A stretch of 64,000 nt of DNA from Calliopsis andreniformis (GCF_051401765.1 NW_027480440.1:1922001-1986000), one strand, 5' to 3'. Shown: positions 37,192 to 50,115, counted from the first letter of the stretch. The notes: a model not told the origin generated them from the sequence alone. Numbers and translations are program-made.

Positions 37192-37347
37192 GGACTGAGT
37201 GTTGAGGGTTGAGTGATGAGAATTGATGTTTGTGGATAGAGATTCCAAGATTGCAGGTTGAGTATTGAGTATTGAAAACTGTGAATTCATGATATTCTAT
37301 TGAGGATTGAGGATTGACCACCGATTGTTGAGGACTGAGGGCTGAGG
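37192..37347 (+). repeat. Cassette 48, class C2
   Basis: GATTCCAAG at 7-8, CCGATTG at 19, right end GGGCTGAGG. Confidence 0.9.
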
Positions 37348-37474
37348 ATTGAGGATTCAGGATTGAGGATTCAGGATTGAGGTTTGAGGACTGAGGATTG
37401 AGGGTTGAGGATCGAGGATTGAGGATTGACGCTGGAGGATTGAGGATTGAGGATGGAGGATTGAAGAGAGAGGA

Positions 37475-37586
37475 CTGAGTGTTGAGGATTGAGTGTTGAG
37501 GATTGATGTTTGAGGATTGAGATTTGATTATTGAATATTTTGGATTGAGTATTCAACCATGAGAATTCAGTATATTCTAATGAGTA
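37475..37586 (+). repeat. Highly diverged, colinear relative of the cassette (heptamers 1-16)
   Basis: Sixteen heptamers align one to one with cassette heptamers 1-16 with no gap. Heptamers 1 CTGAGTG, 3 TTGAGTG, 5 TTGATGT, 11 TTGAGTA and 15 TATTCTA are identical. Others differ, such as 9 TTGAATA, 10 TTTTGGA, 12 TTCAACC, 13 ATGAGAA and 14 TTCAGTA. At positions 4 and 6 it has plain TTGAGGA where all other copies are altered, so it may keep an older state. Confidence 0.8.
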
Positions 37587-38652
37587 TTGAGAATTGAGGA
37601 TTGATGGTTGAGTATTGAGGATTGATGGATGAGGGTTGTGTGGTGAATATTGAGGATTGAGGATTGAGGATTGAGGATTGAGGATTGAGGATTGAACATT
37701 GAGTATTGATGATTGAATATTGAGGATTGAGGATTGAGGTTTGAGGATTGAGGACGAGGACTGACGGTTGAGGATTGAGGTTTGAGGATCGAGTGTTGAG
37801 GATTGAGAGTTGAGGTCTGAGGATTGAAGATTGAGAATTGAGGATTGAAGATTGAGGATTGAGGATTGAGGATTGCGGATTGACGCTTGAGGACTGAGTG
37901 TTGAGGATGGAGGATTGAGGATTGAGGATTGCAGATTGAGTATTGAGGATTGACGATGGGAGGATTGAGGATTGATGATAGAAGATTGAGAATTGGGGAC
38001 TGAGGATTCAAGATTGAGGATCGAAGATTGAGAATTGAGGATTGAAGATTGATAATTGAGGATTGAGGATTGAACATTGAGGACAGAGGATTCAGGATTG
38101 AAGATTGAGTATTGAGGATAGAAGATTGAGGATTGAGAATTATCGATTAAGGATTGAGGATGAGGTCTGAGGGTTGAGGATTGCGGTTTGAGGACTGAGG
38201 ACTGAGGATTGAGGATTGAGAATTGAGGATTGAGGATTGAGGATTGAAGATTGAGGATTGGGTATTGAGGATTGAAGAATGAGGATTGAGGATTGAGGAT
38301 TGAGGATTGAGGATTGAAGATTGAGTATTGAGCATTGAAGCCTGACGATTGAGGATTGAGGATTGAAGGTTGAGGGTTGAGGACTGAGTGTTGAATATTG
38401 ATGTCTGAGGTCTGAGTATTGAGGATTGAGAATTGAGAATTGAGGATTGAGGATTGAAGATTGAGGATTGGGTATTGTGGATTGACGAATGAGGATTGAG
38501 GATTGCGGATTGAGGATTGAAGATTGAGTATTGAGGATTGAAGATTGAGGATTGAGGATTGAGGATTGAGGATTGGGGATTGAGGATTGCGAATTGAAGA
38601 TTCAGTATTAAGGATTGAAGATTCAAAATTGAGAATGAGGATTGAGCATTGA

Positions 38653-38808
38653 GTACTGAGTGTTGAGGGTTGAGTGATGAGAATTTATGTTTCTGGATAG
38701 AGATTTGAAGATTGCAGATTGAGTATTGGGTATTGAAAACTGTGAATTGAGGATATTCTATTGAGGATTGAGGATTGACAACTGAATGTTGAGGACTGAG
38801 CGCTGAAG
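38653..38808 (+). repeat. Cassette 49, class D
   Basis: TTGGGTA at heptamer 11, CTGAATG at 19, GAGCGCTGAAG at the end. Confidence 0.9.
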
Positions 38809-39224
38809 ATTGAGTATTCAGGATTGAGGATTCAGAATTGAGGTTTGAGGACTGAGGATTGAGGATTGAAGATTGAGTATTCAGGATTGAGGTTTGAGGA
38901 CTGAGGAATGAGGATTGAGGATTGAAGATTGAGTACTGAGGATTGAAGATTAAGATTGAGGATTGAACATTGAGGATTGAGGATTGAGGATTGAGGATTG
39001 AGGACTGAAGATTGAATATTGATGATTGAATATTGAGGATTGAGGATTGATGGTTGTGGATTGAGGACGATAACTGAGGCTTGACTATTGCTGTTTGAGG
39101 TCTGAGGATTGAGGATTGAGGATTGAGAATTGAGGATTCAGGGTTGAGGATTGAAGATTGAGAATTGGGTCTTCAGGATTGAAGAATGAGGATTGAGGAT
39201 TGAGGATTGAGTATTGAGGATTGA

Positions 39225-39380
39225 AGACTGAGTGTTGAGGGTTGAGTGAAGAGAATTGATGCTTGTGGATAGAGATTTGAAGATTGCAGATTGAGTATTG
39301 AGTATTGAAAACTGTGAATTGATGATATTCTCTTGAGGATTGAGGATTGACAACTGATTGTTGAGGACTGAGGGCTGAAG
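39225..39380 (+). repeat. Cassette 50, class B
   Basis: GAGTGAAGAG and TGATGCTTGTGG. TATTCTC at 15, AGGTT tail. Confidence 0.9.
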
Positions 39381-39790
39381 GTTGAGGATTCAGGATTGAG
39401 GATTCAGGATTGTGGATTGAGGATTGAGGATTGAGAATTGAAGATTGAGGATTGAGTATTGGGGGTTGTGGATCGAGGATTAGGACTGAGGGTTGAGTGT
39501 TGATGTTTGAGGTCTGAGAATTGAGGGTTGAGGATTGAGAATTGAGGATTGAGGATTGAAGATTGAGGATTGGGTACTGAGGAGTGAAGAATGAGGATTG
39601 AGTATTGAGTATTGAGGATTGAGGATTGAGGATTAAGGATTGAAGATTGAGGATTAGGTATTGAGGATTGAAGAATGAGGATTGAGTATTGAGTATTGAG
39701 GATTGAGGATTGAAGATTGAGTATTGAGGATTGAAGATTGACGATTGAGGATTGAAGATTGAGAATTGAGGATTGAGGGTTGAACATTGA

Positions 39791-39946
39791 GGACTGAGTG
39801 TTGAGGGTTGAATGATGAGGATTGATGTTTGTGGATAGAGATTTGAAGATTGCAGATTGAGTATTGAGTATTGAAAACTGTGAATTGAGTATATTATATT
39901 GAGGATTGAGGATTGACAACTGACTGTTGAGGACTGAGGGCTGAAG
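39791..39946 (+). repeat. Cassette 51, class A, last in the window
   Basis: TATTATA at 15, CTGACTG at 19, CCGG tail. Confidence 0.9.
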
Positions 39947-40356
39947 ACTGAGGGTTCCGGATTGAGGATTCAGAATTGAAATTTGAGGACTGAGGATTGA
40001 GGATTGAAGATTGAGTATTCAGGATTGAAGATTGAGAATTGAGGATTGAGGATTGAGGATTGAGGATGAGGGCTGAGGGTTGAGGATTGAGGTTTGAGGA
40101 CTAAGGACTGAGGATTGAGGATTGAAGATTGAAGATTGAGGATTGGGTATTGAGGATCGAAGAATGAGGATTGAGGATTGCGGATTGAGGATTGTGGATT
40201 GAATATTGAGTATTGAGGATTGAAGATTGACTATTGAGAATTGCGAATTGAGGATTGAGGATTGAGGATTGAGGATTGAAGATTGAGTATTGAGGATTGA
40301 AGGTTGAGGATTGTGGACTGAGGATTGAGGATTGAGGCTTGAATATTGAGGATTGG

Positions 40357-40512
40357 GGACTGAGTGTTGAGGGTTGAGTGATGAGAATTGATGTTTGTGG
40401 ATAGAGATTTGAAGATTGCAGGTTGAGTATTGAGTATTGAAAACTGTGAAATCATGATATTCTATTGAGGATTGAGGATGGACCACTGATTGTCGAGGAC
40501 TGAGGGCTGAAG
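40357..40512 (+). repeat. Cassette 52, class C1
   Basis: TGGACCA at 18, then TGTCGAGG. AGGTT tail. Confidence 0.9.
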
Positions 40513-40929
40513 GTTGAAGATTCAGGATTGAGGATTCAGGATTGAGGTTTGTGGACTGAGGATTGAGGATTGAGAATTGAGGATTGAGGATCGAGGATAG
40601 AGGATTGAAGCCTGAGGATCGGGTATTGAGGATTGAACATTGATGATTGAGGATTGAGGATTGAGGATTGAGGATTGAGGATTGAAGGTTGAATATTGAT
40701 GAATTAAGATTGAGGATTGAGGATTGAAGGTCGTGGATTGAGGACGAGGACTGAGGGTTGAGTATTGATACTTGAGGCCTGAGGATTGAGGATTGAGGAT
40801 TTAAGATTGAGGATTGGGTATTGAGGATTGAAGAATGAGGATTGAGGATTGAGGACAGCGGATTGAGGATTGAAGATTGAGTATTGAGGATTGAAGATTG
40901 ACGATTGAGGATCGAGGATTGAAGATTGA

Positions 40930-41085
40930 GGACTGAGTGTTGAGGGTTGAGCGATGAGAATTGATGTTTGTGGATAGAGATTTGAAGATTGCAGATTGAG
41001 TATTGAGTATTGAAAACTGTGAATTGAGCGTATTCTATTGAGGATTGAGGATTGACAACTGATTGTTGAGGACTGAGGGCTGAAG
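40930..41085 (+). repeat. Cassette 53, TTGAGCG variant
   Basis: GAGCGATGAG at 3-4 and TTGAGCG at 14. AGCTT tail. Related to cassettes 61, 63 and 72. Confidence 0.9.
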
Positions 41086-41817
41086 CTTGAGGATTCAGGA
41101 TTGAGGTTTGAGGAGAGAGGACTGAGGATTGAGGATTGAGGACTGAGAATTGAGGATTGAGGATTGAGGATTGAGGATTGAGGATTGAGGATTGAGGATT
41201 GAGGATTGAGGATTGAAGATTGTGGATTGGGTATTGAGGATTGAGGATCGAGGATTGAAGATTGAGGCTAGGGTATTGAGGATTGAAGAATGATGATTGA
41301 GGATTGAGGATTGAGGATTGAAGAATGAGGATTGAAGAATGAGGATTGGGGATTGAGTATTGAGCATTGAGGATTGAATATTGAGTATCGAGGATTGAAG
41401 ATTGAGGATTGAGGATTGAGGATTGAGGATTGAGGATTGAGGATTGAGGATTGAGAATTGAAGATTGAGGATTGGGTATTGAGGATTGAGGATTGGGGAT
41501 TGTAGATTGAGGATAGGGTATTGAGGATTGAAGAATGGTGATTCAGGATTGAGGATAGGGTATTGAGGATTGAAGAATGGTGATTCAGGATTGAGGATTG
41601 AGGATTGAGGATTGAGGATTGAGGATTGAATATTGAGTATTGTGGATTGAAGATCGACTATTGAGGATTGCGAATTCAGGATTGAGGGTTGGGGATTGAG
41701 GATTGAAGATTGAGGATTGAGGATTGAGGATTGAGGATTGGGGATTGAGGATTGCGAGTTGAAGATTCAGTATTGAGGATTGAAGATTCAGAATTGAGGA
41801 TGAGGATTGAACATTGA

Positions 41818-41973
41818 GTACTGAGTGTTGAGGGTTGAATGATGAGAATTTATGTTTCTGCATAGAGATTTGAAGATTGCAGATTGAGTATTGAGTATTG
41901 AAAACTGTGAATTGAGGATATTCTATTGAGGATTGAGGATTGACAACTGAATGTTGAGGACTGAGGGCTGAAG
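41818..41973 (+). repeat. Cassette 54, class D
   Basis: GCATAGAG at 6-7. CTGAATG at 19, AGATT tail. Confidence 0.9.
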
Positions 41974-42500
41974 ATTGAGGATTCAGGGTTGAGGATTCAG
42001 AATTGAGGTTTGAGGACTGAGGATTGAGGATTGAAGATTGAGTATTGAGGATTGAAGATTGAGGATTGAGGATTGAGGATTGAGGATTGAGGATGAGGGC
42101 TGAGGGTTGAGGATTAAGGTTTGAGGACTAAGGACAGAGGATTGAGGATTGAGAATTGAGGATTGAGGATTGAGGATTGAGGATGAGGGCTGAGGGTTGA
42201 GGATTGAGGTTTGAGGACTGAGGTCTGAGGATTGAGGATTGAGAATTGAGGATTGAGGATTGAGGGTTGAAGATTGAGGATTGGGTATAGAGGATTGAAG
42301 AATGAGGATTGAGGATTGAGGATTGAGGATTGAGGATTGAGGATTGAAGATTGAGTATTGAGGATTGAAGATTGACGATCGAGTATTGTGCATTGAGGAT
42401 TGAGTATTGAGGATTCAGGATTGGGGATTGAGGATTGCGAATTGAAGATTCAGTATTGAGGATTGAAGATTCAGAATTGAGGATGAGGATTGAACATTGA

Positions 42501-42656
42501 ATACTGAGGTTTGAGGGTTGAGTGATGAGAATTTATGTTTCTGGATAGAGATTTGAAGATTGCAGATTGAGTATTGGGTATTGAAAACTGTGAATTGAGG
42601 ATATTCTATTGAGGATTGAGGATTGACAACTGATTGTTGAGGACTGAGGGCTGAAG
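42501..42656 (+). repeat. Cassette 55, class D with AGCTT tail
   Basis: TTGGGTA at 11, CTGATTG at 19. ACTGAGGTTTGAGGG is private. Confidence 0.9.
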
Positions 42657-43199
42657 CTTGAGGATTCAGGATTGAGGATTCAGGATTGAGGTTTGAGGAG
42701 AGAGGACTGAGGATTGAGGATTGAGGATTGAGAATTGAGGATTGAGGACTGATGATTGAAGATTGAGGATTGGCTGTTGAGGATTGAACATTGAGGATTG
42801 AGGATTGAGGATTGAGGATTGAGGATTGAGGATTGAAGGTTGAATATTGATGAATGAAGATTGAGGATTGAGGATTGAGTGTTGTGGGCTGAGTACGAGG
42901 ACTGAGGATTGAGTGTTGATGCCTGAGGTCTGAGGATTGAGGATTGAGGATTGAGGATTGAGGATTGAGGATTGAGGATTGAAGATTGAGTATTGAGGAT
43001 TGAAGATTGAGGATTGAGGATTGAGCATTGAGGATGGAGGATTGAAGATTGAGTATTGAGGATTCAAGATTGACGATCGTGGATTGAGCATTGAGGATTG
43101 AGTATTGAGGATTCAGGATTGAAGATTGAGTATTGAGGATTGAAGGTTGAGGATTGTGGATTGAGGATTGATGATTCAGTATTGAATATTGAGGATTGG

Positions 43200-43355
43200 G
43201 GACTGAGTGTTGAGGGTTGAATGATGAGAATTGATGTTTGTGGATAGAGATTTGAAGATTGCAGATTGAGTATTGATTATTGAAAACAGTAAACTGATGA
43301 TATTCTGTTGAGGATTGAGGATTGACTGCTGATTGTTGAGGACTGAGGGCTGAAG
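43200..43355 (+). repeat. Cassette 56, class E
   Basis: CAGTAAA at 13, CTGATGA at 14, TATTCTG at 15, and TTGACTG CTGATTG at 18-19. Confidence 0.9.
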
Positions 43356-44289
43356 CTTGAGGATTCAGGATTGAGGTTTGAGGAGAGAGGACTGAGGATT
43401 GAGGATTGAGGATTGAGAATTGAGGATTGAGGATTGAGGATTGAAGATTGAGGATTGGCTGTTGAGGATTGAACATTGAGGATTGAGGATTGAGGATTGA
43501 GGATTGAGGATTGAATGTTGAATATTGATGAATGAAGATTGAGGAATGAGGATTGAGGGTTGTGGACTGAGAACGAGGACTGAGGGTTGAGTGTTGATGC
43601 CTGAGGTCTGAGGATTGAGGATTGAGGATTGCGAGTTGAGGATTGAGGATAGAGGATTGAAGATTGAGGATGGGGTATTGAGGATTGAAGAATGAGGATT
43701 CAAGCATGAGGATTGGGGATTGAGTATTCAGCATTGAGGATTGAATATTGAGTATTGAGGATTGAATATTGAGGATTGAGGATTGAGGATTGAGGATTGA
43801 GGATTGAGGATTGAAGATTGAGTATTGAGGATTGAAGATTGAGGATTGAGGATTGAGGATTGAGGATTGAGGATTGAGGATTGAGGATTGAGGATTGAGG
43901 ATTGAGGATTGAAGATTGAGTATTGAGGATAGAAGATTGAGGATTGAGGATTGAGGATTGATGATTGAGGACTGAGGATTGAGGATTGAAGATTGAGTAT
44001 TGGGTATTGAGGATTGAGGATTGAGGATTGAAGATTGAGGATAGGGTATTGAGGATTGAAGAATGATGATTGAGGATTGAGGATTGAGGATTGAGGATTG
44101 AATATTGAGAATTGTGGATTGAAGATCGACTACTGAGGATTGCGAATTGAGGATTGAGGGCTGGGGATTGAGGATTGAAGATTGAGGATTGAGGATTGAG
44201 GATTGAGGATTGGGGATTGAGGATTGCGAGTTGAAGATTCAGTATTGAGTATTGAAGATTCAGAATTGAGGATGAGGATTGAACATTGA

Positions 44290-44445
44290 GTACTGAGTGT
44301 TGAGGGTTGAGTGATGAGAATTTATGTTTCTGGATAGAGATTTGAAGATTGCAGATTTAGTATTGAGTATTGAAAACTGTGAATTGAGGATATTCTATTG
44401 AGGATTGAGGATTGACAACTGAATGTTGAGGACTGAGGGCTGAAG
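44290..44445 (+). repeat. Cassette 57, class D
   Basis: CAGATTTAGTATTG at 9-10, CTGAATG at 19. Confidence 0.9.
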
Positions 44446-45197
44446 ATTGAGGATTCAGGATTGAGGATTCAGAATTGAGGTTTGAGGACTGAGGATTGAG
44501 GATTGAGGATTGAGGATTGAGGATTGAGGATTGAAGATTGAGTATTGAGGATTGATGGTTGTGGACTGAGAACGAGGACTGAGGGTTGAGTGTTGATGCC
44601 TGAGGTCTGAGGATTGAGGATTGAGGATTGCGAGCTGAGGATTGAGGATTGAGGATTGAAGACTGAGGATTGGGTATTGAGGATTGAAGAATGAGGATTG
44701 AAGAATGAGGATTGGGGATTGAGTATTGAGCATTGAGGATTGAATATTGAGTATTGAGGATTGAATATTGAGGATTGAGGATTGAGGATTGAGGATTGAG
44801 GATTGAGGATTGAAGATTGAGTATTGAGGATTGAAGATTGAGGATTGAGGATTGAGGATTGAGGATTGAGGATTGAGGATTGAGGATTGAGAATTGAAGA
44901 TTGAGGATTGGGTATTGAGGATTGAGGATTGAGGATTGAAGATTGAGGATAGGGTATTGAGGATTGAAGAATGATGATTGAGGATTGAGGATTGAGGATT
45001 GAGGATTGAATATTGAGTATTGTGGATTGAAGATCGACTATTGAGGATTGCGAATTCAGGATTGAGGGTTGGGGATTGAGGATTGAAGATTGAGGATTGA
45101 GGATTGAGGATTGAGGATTGGGGATTGAGGATTGCGAGTTGAAGATTCAGTATTGAGGATTGAAGATTCAGAATTGAGGATGAGGATTGAACATTGA

Positions 45198-45353
45198 GTA
45201 CTGAGTGTTGAGGGTTGAGTGGTGAGAATTTATGTTTCTGGATAGAGATTTGAAGATTGCAGATTGAGTATTGAGTATTGAAAACTGTGAATTGAGGATA
45301 TTCTATTGAGGATTGAGGATTGACAACTGAATGTTGAGGACTGAGGGCTGAAG
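45198..45353 (+). repeat. Cassette 58, class D
   Basis: GAGTGGTGAG at 3-4, CTGAATG at 19. Confidence 0.9.
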
Positions 45354-45880
45354 ATTGAGGATTCAGGATTGAGGATTCAGAATTGAGGTTTGAGGACTGA
45401 GGATTGAGGATTGAAGATTGAGTATTGAGGATTGAAGATTGAGGATTGAGGATTGAGGATTGAGGATTGAGGATGAGGGCTGAGGGTTGAGGATTAAGGT
45501 TTGAGGACTAAGGACAGAGGATTGAGGATTGCGAATTGAGGATTGAGGATTGAGGATTGAGGATGCGGGCTGAGGGTTGAGGATTGAGGTTTGAGGACTG
45601 AGGTCTGAGGATTGAGGATTGAGAATTGAGGATTGAGGATTGAGGGTTGAAGATTGAGGATTGGGTATTGAGGATTGAAGAATGAGGATTGAGGATTGAG
45701 GATTGAGGATTGAGGATTGAGGATTGAAGATTGAGTATTGAGGATTGAAGATTGACGATCGAGGATTGTGCATTGAGGATTGAGTATTGAGGATCCAGGA
45801 TTGGGGATTGAGGATTGCGAATTGAAGATTCAGTATTGAGGATTGGAGATTCAGAATTGAGGATGAGGATTGAACATTGA

Positions 45881-46036
45881 ATACTGAGTGTTGAGGGTTG
45901 AGTGATGAGAATTTATGTTTCTGGATAGAGATTTGAAGATTGCAGATTGAGTATTGGGTATTGAAAACTGTGAATTGAGGATATTCTATTGAGGATTGAG
46001 GATTGACAACTGATTGTTGAGGACTGAGGGCTGAAG
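45881..46036 (+). repeat. Cassette 59, class D with AGCTT tail
   Basis: TTGGGTA at 11. Tail continues GATTCAGTATTG. Confidence 0.9.
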
Positions 46037-46329
46037 CTTGAGGATTCAGTATTGAGGATTCAGGATTGAGGTTTGAGGAGAGAGGACTGAGGATTGAGGA
46101 TTGAGGATTGAGAATTGAGGATTGAGGACTGATGATTGAAGATTGAGGATTGGCTGTTGAGGATTGAACATTGAGGATTGAGGATTGAGGGTTGTGGACT
46201 GAGAACGAGGACTGAGGGTTGAGTGTTGATGCCTGAGGTCTGAGGATTGAGGATTGAGGATTGAGGATTGAGGATTGAGGATTGAAGATTGAGTATTGAG
46301 GATTGAAGATTGAGGATTGAGGATTGAGG

Positions 46330-47855
46330 ATTGAGGATGGAGGATTGAAGATTGAGTATTCAGGATTCAAGATTGACGATCGTGGATTGAGCATTGAGGA
46401 TTGAGTATTGAGGATTCAGGATTGAAGATTGAGTATTGAGGATTGAAGGTTGAGGATTGTGGATTGAGGATTGAGGATTCAGTATTGAATATTGAGGATT
46501 GGGGACTGAGTGTTGAGGGTTGTATGATGAGAATTGATGTTTGTGGATAGAGATTTGAAGATTGCAGATTGAGTATTGAGTATTGAAAACAGTAAACTGA
46601 TGATATTCTATTGAGGATTGAGGATTGACAACTGATTGTTGAGGACTGAGGGCTGAAGCTTGAGGATTCAGGATTGAGGTTTGAGGAGAGAGGACTGAGG
46701 ATTGAGGATTGAGGATTGAGAATTGAGGATCGAGGATTGAGGATTGAAGATTGAGGATTGGCTGTTGAGGATTGAACATTGAGGATTGAGGATTGAGGAT
46801 TGAGGATTGAGGATTGAAGGTTGAATATTGATGAATGAAGATTGAGGATTCAGGATTGAGGGTTGTGGACTGAGAACGAGGACTGAGGGTTGAGTGTTGA
46901 TGCCTGAGATCTGAGGATTGAGGATTGAGGATTGCGAGCTGAGGATTGAGGATAGAGGATTGAAGATTGAGGATGGGGTATTGAGGATTGAAGAATGAGG
47001 ATTCAAGAATGAGGATTGGTGATTGAGTATTGAGCATTGAGGATTGAATATTGAGTATTGAGTATTGAATATTGAGGATTGAGGATTGAGGATTGAGGAT
47101 TGAGGATTGAGGATTGAAGATTGAGTATTGAGGATTGAAGATTGAGGATTCAGGATTGAGGATTGAGGATTGAGGATTGAGGATTGAGGATTGAAGATTG
47201 AGGATTGGGTATTGAGGATTGAGGATTGAAGATTGAGTATAGGGTATTGAGGATTGAAGAATGATGATTGAGGATTGAGGATTGAGGATTGAGGATTGAA
47301 TATTGAGTATTGTGGATCGAAGATCGACTATTGAGGATTGCGAATTGTGGATTGAGGGTTGGGGATTGAGGATTGAAGATTGAAGAATGAGGATTGAAGA
47401 ATGAGGATTGGGGATTGAGTATTGAGCATTGATGAGTGAATATTGAGTATTGAGGATTGAATATTGAGGATTGAGGATTGAGGATTGAGGATTGAGGATT
47501 GAGATTGAAGATTGAGTATTGAGGATTGAAGATTGAGGATTGAGGATTGAGGATTGAGGATTGAGGATTGAGGATTGAAGATTGAGGATAGGGTATTGAG
47601 GATTGAAGAATGATGATTGAGGATTGAGGATTGAGGATTGAGGATTGAATATTGAGTATTGTGGATTGGAGATCGACTATTGAGGATTGCGAATTGAGGA
47701 TTGAGGGTTGGGGATTGAGGATTGAAGATTGAGGATTGAGGATTGAGGATTGAGGATTGGAGATTGAGGATTGCGAGTTGAAGATTCAGTATTGAGGATT
47801 GAAGATTCAGAATTGAGGATGAGGATTGAACATTGATTACTGAGTGTTGAGGGTT
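46330..47855 (+). repeat. Segmental duplicate g, copy 1
   Basis: Matches about 54,140-55,683 at offset near 7,814. Both copies carry a class E cassette and the 6-nt slip TTGAGATTGAAG. The match breaks inside the next cassette, which is TTGAGTG type at 47920 but class D at 55748. Confidence 0.8.
46503..46658 (+). repeat. Cassette 60, class E
   Basis: CAGTAAA at 13. GTTGTATGATGAG is private. AGCTT tail. Confidence 0.9.
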
Positions 47856-47992
47856 GAGCGATGAGAATTGATGTTTGTGGATAGAGATTTGAAGATTGCA
47901 GATTGAGTATTGAGTATTGAAAACTGTGAATTGAGTGTATTCTATTGAGGATTGAGGATTGACAACTGATTGTTGAGGACTGAGGGCTGAAG
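47837..47992 (+). repeat. Cassette 61, TTGAGTG variant
   Basis: GAGCGATGAG, TTGAGTG at 14, CTGATTG at 19, AGCTT tail. Confidence 0.9.
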
Positions 47993-48480
47993 CTTGAGGA
48001 TTCAGGATTGAGGTTTGAGGAGAGAGGACTGAGGATTGAGGATTGAGGACTGAGAATTGAGGATTGAGGATTGAGGATTGAGGATTGAGGATTGAGGATT
48101 GAGGATTGAGGATTGAAGATTGAGGATTGAGTATTGAGGATTGAAGATTGAGGATTGAGGATTGAGGATTGAGGATTGAGGATTGAGGATTGAGGATTGA
48201 AGATTGAGGATTGGGTATTGAGGATTGAGGATTGAGGATTGAAGATTGAGGGTAGGGTATTGATGATTGAAGAATGATGATTGAGGATTGAGGATTGAGG
48301 ATTGAGGATTGAATATTGAGTATTGTGGATTGAAGGTCGACTATTGAGGATTGCGAATTGAGGATTGAGGGTTGGGGATTGAGGATTGAAGATTGAAGAA
48401 TGAGGATTGAAGAATGAGGATTGGGGATTGAGTATTGAGCATTGAGGATTGAATATTGAGTATTGAGGATTGAATGTTGA
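47860..48480 (+). repeat. Segmental duplicate h, copy 1
   Basis: Matches about 55,990-56,610 at offset 8,129. Shared markers are GAGCGATGAG, the TTGAGTG heptamer 14, and GAAGGTCGACTATTG. Confidence 0.75.
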
Positions 48481-48689
48481 GGATTGAGGATTGAGGATTG
48501 AATATTGAGTATTGTGGATTGAAGATCGACTATTGAGGATTGCGAATTCAGGATTGAGGGTTGGGGATTGAGGATTGAAGATTGAGGATTGAGGATTTAG
48601 GATTGAGGATTGGGGATTGAGGATTGCGAGTTGAAGATTCAGTATTGAGGATTGAAGATTCAGAATAGAGGATGAGGATTGAACATTGA

Positions 48690-48845
48690 TTACTGAGTGC
48701 TGAGGGTTGAGTGATGAGAATTTATGTTTCTGGATACAGATTTGAAGATTGCAGATTGAGTATTGAGTATTGATAACTGTGAATTGAGGATATTCTATTG
48801 AGGATTGAGGATTGACAACTGAATGTTGAGGACTGACGGCTGAAG
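48690..48845 (+). repeat. Cassette 62, class D
   Basis: Core reads TGATAACTG. GATACAGATTTG. Right end GACGGCTGAAG as in cassette 71. Confidence 0.9.
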
Positions 48846-48990
48846 ATTCAGGATTCAGGATTGAGGACTCTGAATTGAGGTTTGAGGACTGAGGATTGAG
48901 GATTGAGGACTGAAGATTGAGTATTGAGGATTGAAGATTGAGCATTGAGGATTGAGGATTGAGAATTGAGGATTGAGGATTGAACATTGA

Positions 48991-49146
48991 GGACTGAGTG
49001 TTGAGGGTTGAGCGATGAGAATTGATGTTTGTGGATAGAGATTTGAAGATTGCAGATTGAGTATTGAGTATTGAAAACTGTGAATTGAGAGTATTCTATT
49101 GAGGATTGAGGATTGACAACTGATTGTTGAGGACTGAGGGCTGAAG
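48991..49146 (+). repeat. Cassette 63, TTGAGAG variant
   Basis: GAGCGATGAG, TTGAGAG at 14, AGCTT tail. 301 bp after cassette 62. Confidence 0.9.
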
Positions 49147-49210
49147 CTTGAGGATTCAGGATTGAGGTTTGAGGAGAGAGGACTGAGGATTGAGGATTGA
49201 GGACTGAGAA

Positions 49211-49280
49211 TTGAGGATTGAGGATTGAGGATTGAGGATTGAGGATTGAGGATTGAGGATTGAGGATTGAGGATTGAGGA
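49211..49280 (+). repeat. Longest perfect TTGAGGA run noticed (10 units)
   Basis: Ten exact heptamers in a row, closed on the right by TTGAAGA. Runs of nine lie at 1,654-1,716 and 4,260-4,322. I found none clearly longer, though this was judged by eye. Confidence 0.75.
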
Positions 49281-50115
49281 TTGAAGATTGAGGATTGGGT
49301 ATTGAGGATTGAGGATTGAGGATTGAAGATTGAGGCTAGGGTATTGAGGATTGAAGAATGATGATTGAGGATTGAGGATTGAGGATTGAAGAATGAGGAT
49401 TGAAGAATGAGGATTGGGGATTGAGTATTGTGCATTGAGGATTGAATATTGAGTACTGAGGATTGAATATTGAGGATTGAGGATTGAGGATTGAGGATTG
49501 AGGATTGAGGATTGAAGATTGAGTATTGAGGATTGAAGATTGAGGATTGAGGATTGAGGATTGAGGATTGAGGATTGAAGATTGAGGTTGGGTATTGAGC
49601 ATTGAGGATTGAGGATTGAAGATTGAGGATAGGGTATTGATGATTGAAGAATGATGATTGAGGATTGAGGATTGAGTATTGAGGATTGAATATTGAGGAT
49701 TGAGGATTGAGGATTGAGGATTGAGGATTGAGGATTGAAGATTGAGTATTGAGGATAGAAGATTGAGGATTGAGGATTGAGGATTGAGGATTGAGGACTG
49801 AGGATTGAGGATTGAAGATTGAGTATTGGGTATTGAGGATTGAGGATTGAGGATTGAAGATTGAGGATAGGGTATTGAGGATTGAAGAATGATGATTGAG
49901 GATTGAGGATTGAGGATTGAGGATTGAATATTGAGTATTGTGGATTGAAGATCGACTACTGAGGATTGCGAATTGAGGTTTGAGGTCTGGGGATTGAGGA
50001 TTGAAGATTGAGGATTGAGGATTGAGGATTGAGGATTGGGGATTGAGGATTGCGAGTTGAAGATTCAGTATTGAGTATTGAAGATTCAGAATTGAGGATG
50101 AGGATTGAACATTGA

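Larger units (their letters stand above)
25660..37380 (+). repeat. Region 4: bounded by two copies of a 1.96 kb block
   Basis: Class C1 and C2 cassettes dominate. The first two class D cassettes of the window appear here (26424, 35487), inside the two copies of a block about 9.06 kb apart. Between them lie C1 cassettes at 28925, 29415, 31418 and 33115, with the same downstream module as in region 2 (GTCGTGG ... GAGGCC). A half-cassette sits at 30,968-31,002. Confidence 0.8.
37380..39400 (+). repeat. Region 5: most diverged stretch of the array
   Basis: Between the cassettes at 37275 and 39308 the heptamers are less regular than elsewhere, with units such as ATTTTGGATT, TTCAACCATGAG, GATGGATGAGGG and GACGATGGGAGG. 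A heavily diverged but colinear relative of the cassette lies at 37,475-37,586. One ordinary class D cassette is at 38736. I read this as an older, less homogenised island. It is still repeat-derived and holds no gene. Confidence 0.75.
41600..43850 (+). repeat. Segmental duplicate f, copy 1
   Basis: Matches about 52,717-54,960 at a steady offset of 11,117. Cassettes D, D and E lie at 41901, 42584 and 43283 by core, with spacings 683 and 699 preserved exactly in the partner. Confidence 0.85.
44970..46180 (+). repeat. Segmental duplicate f, partial third copy
   Basis: Matches 41,590-42,800 at offset 3,380, with cassettes at 45281 and 45964 again 683 bp apart. It departs near 46,185, where GGTTGTGGACTGAG follows, as it does at 51,506. 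Confidence 0.8.

Noticed and set aside
37380..38150. Diverged stretch as a unique insertion or gene remnant
   Set aside because: Despite more substitutions it still parses as TTGAGGA-like heptamers, including a colinear cassette relative, so it is old satellite.
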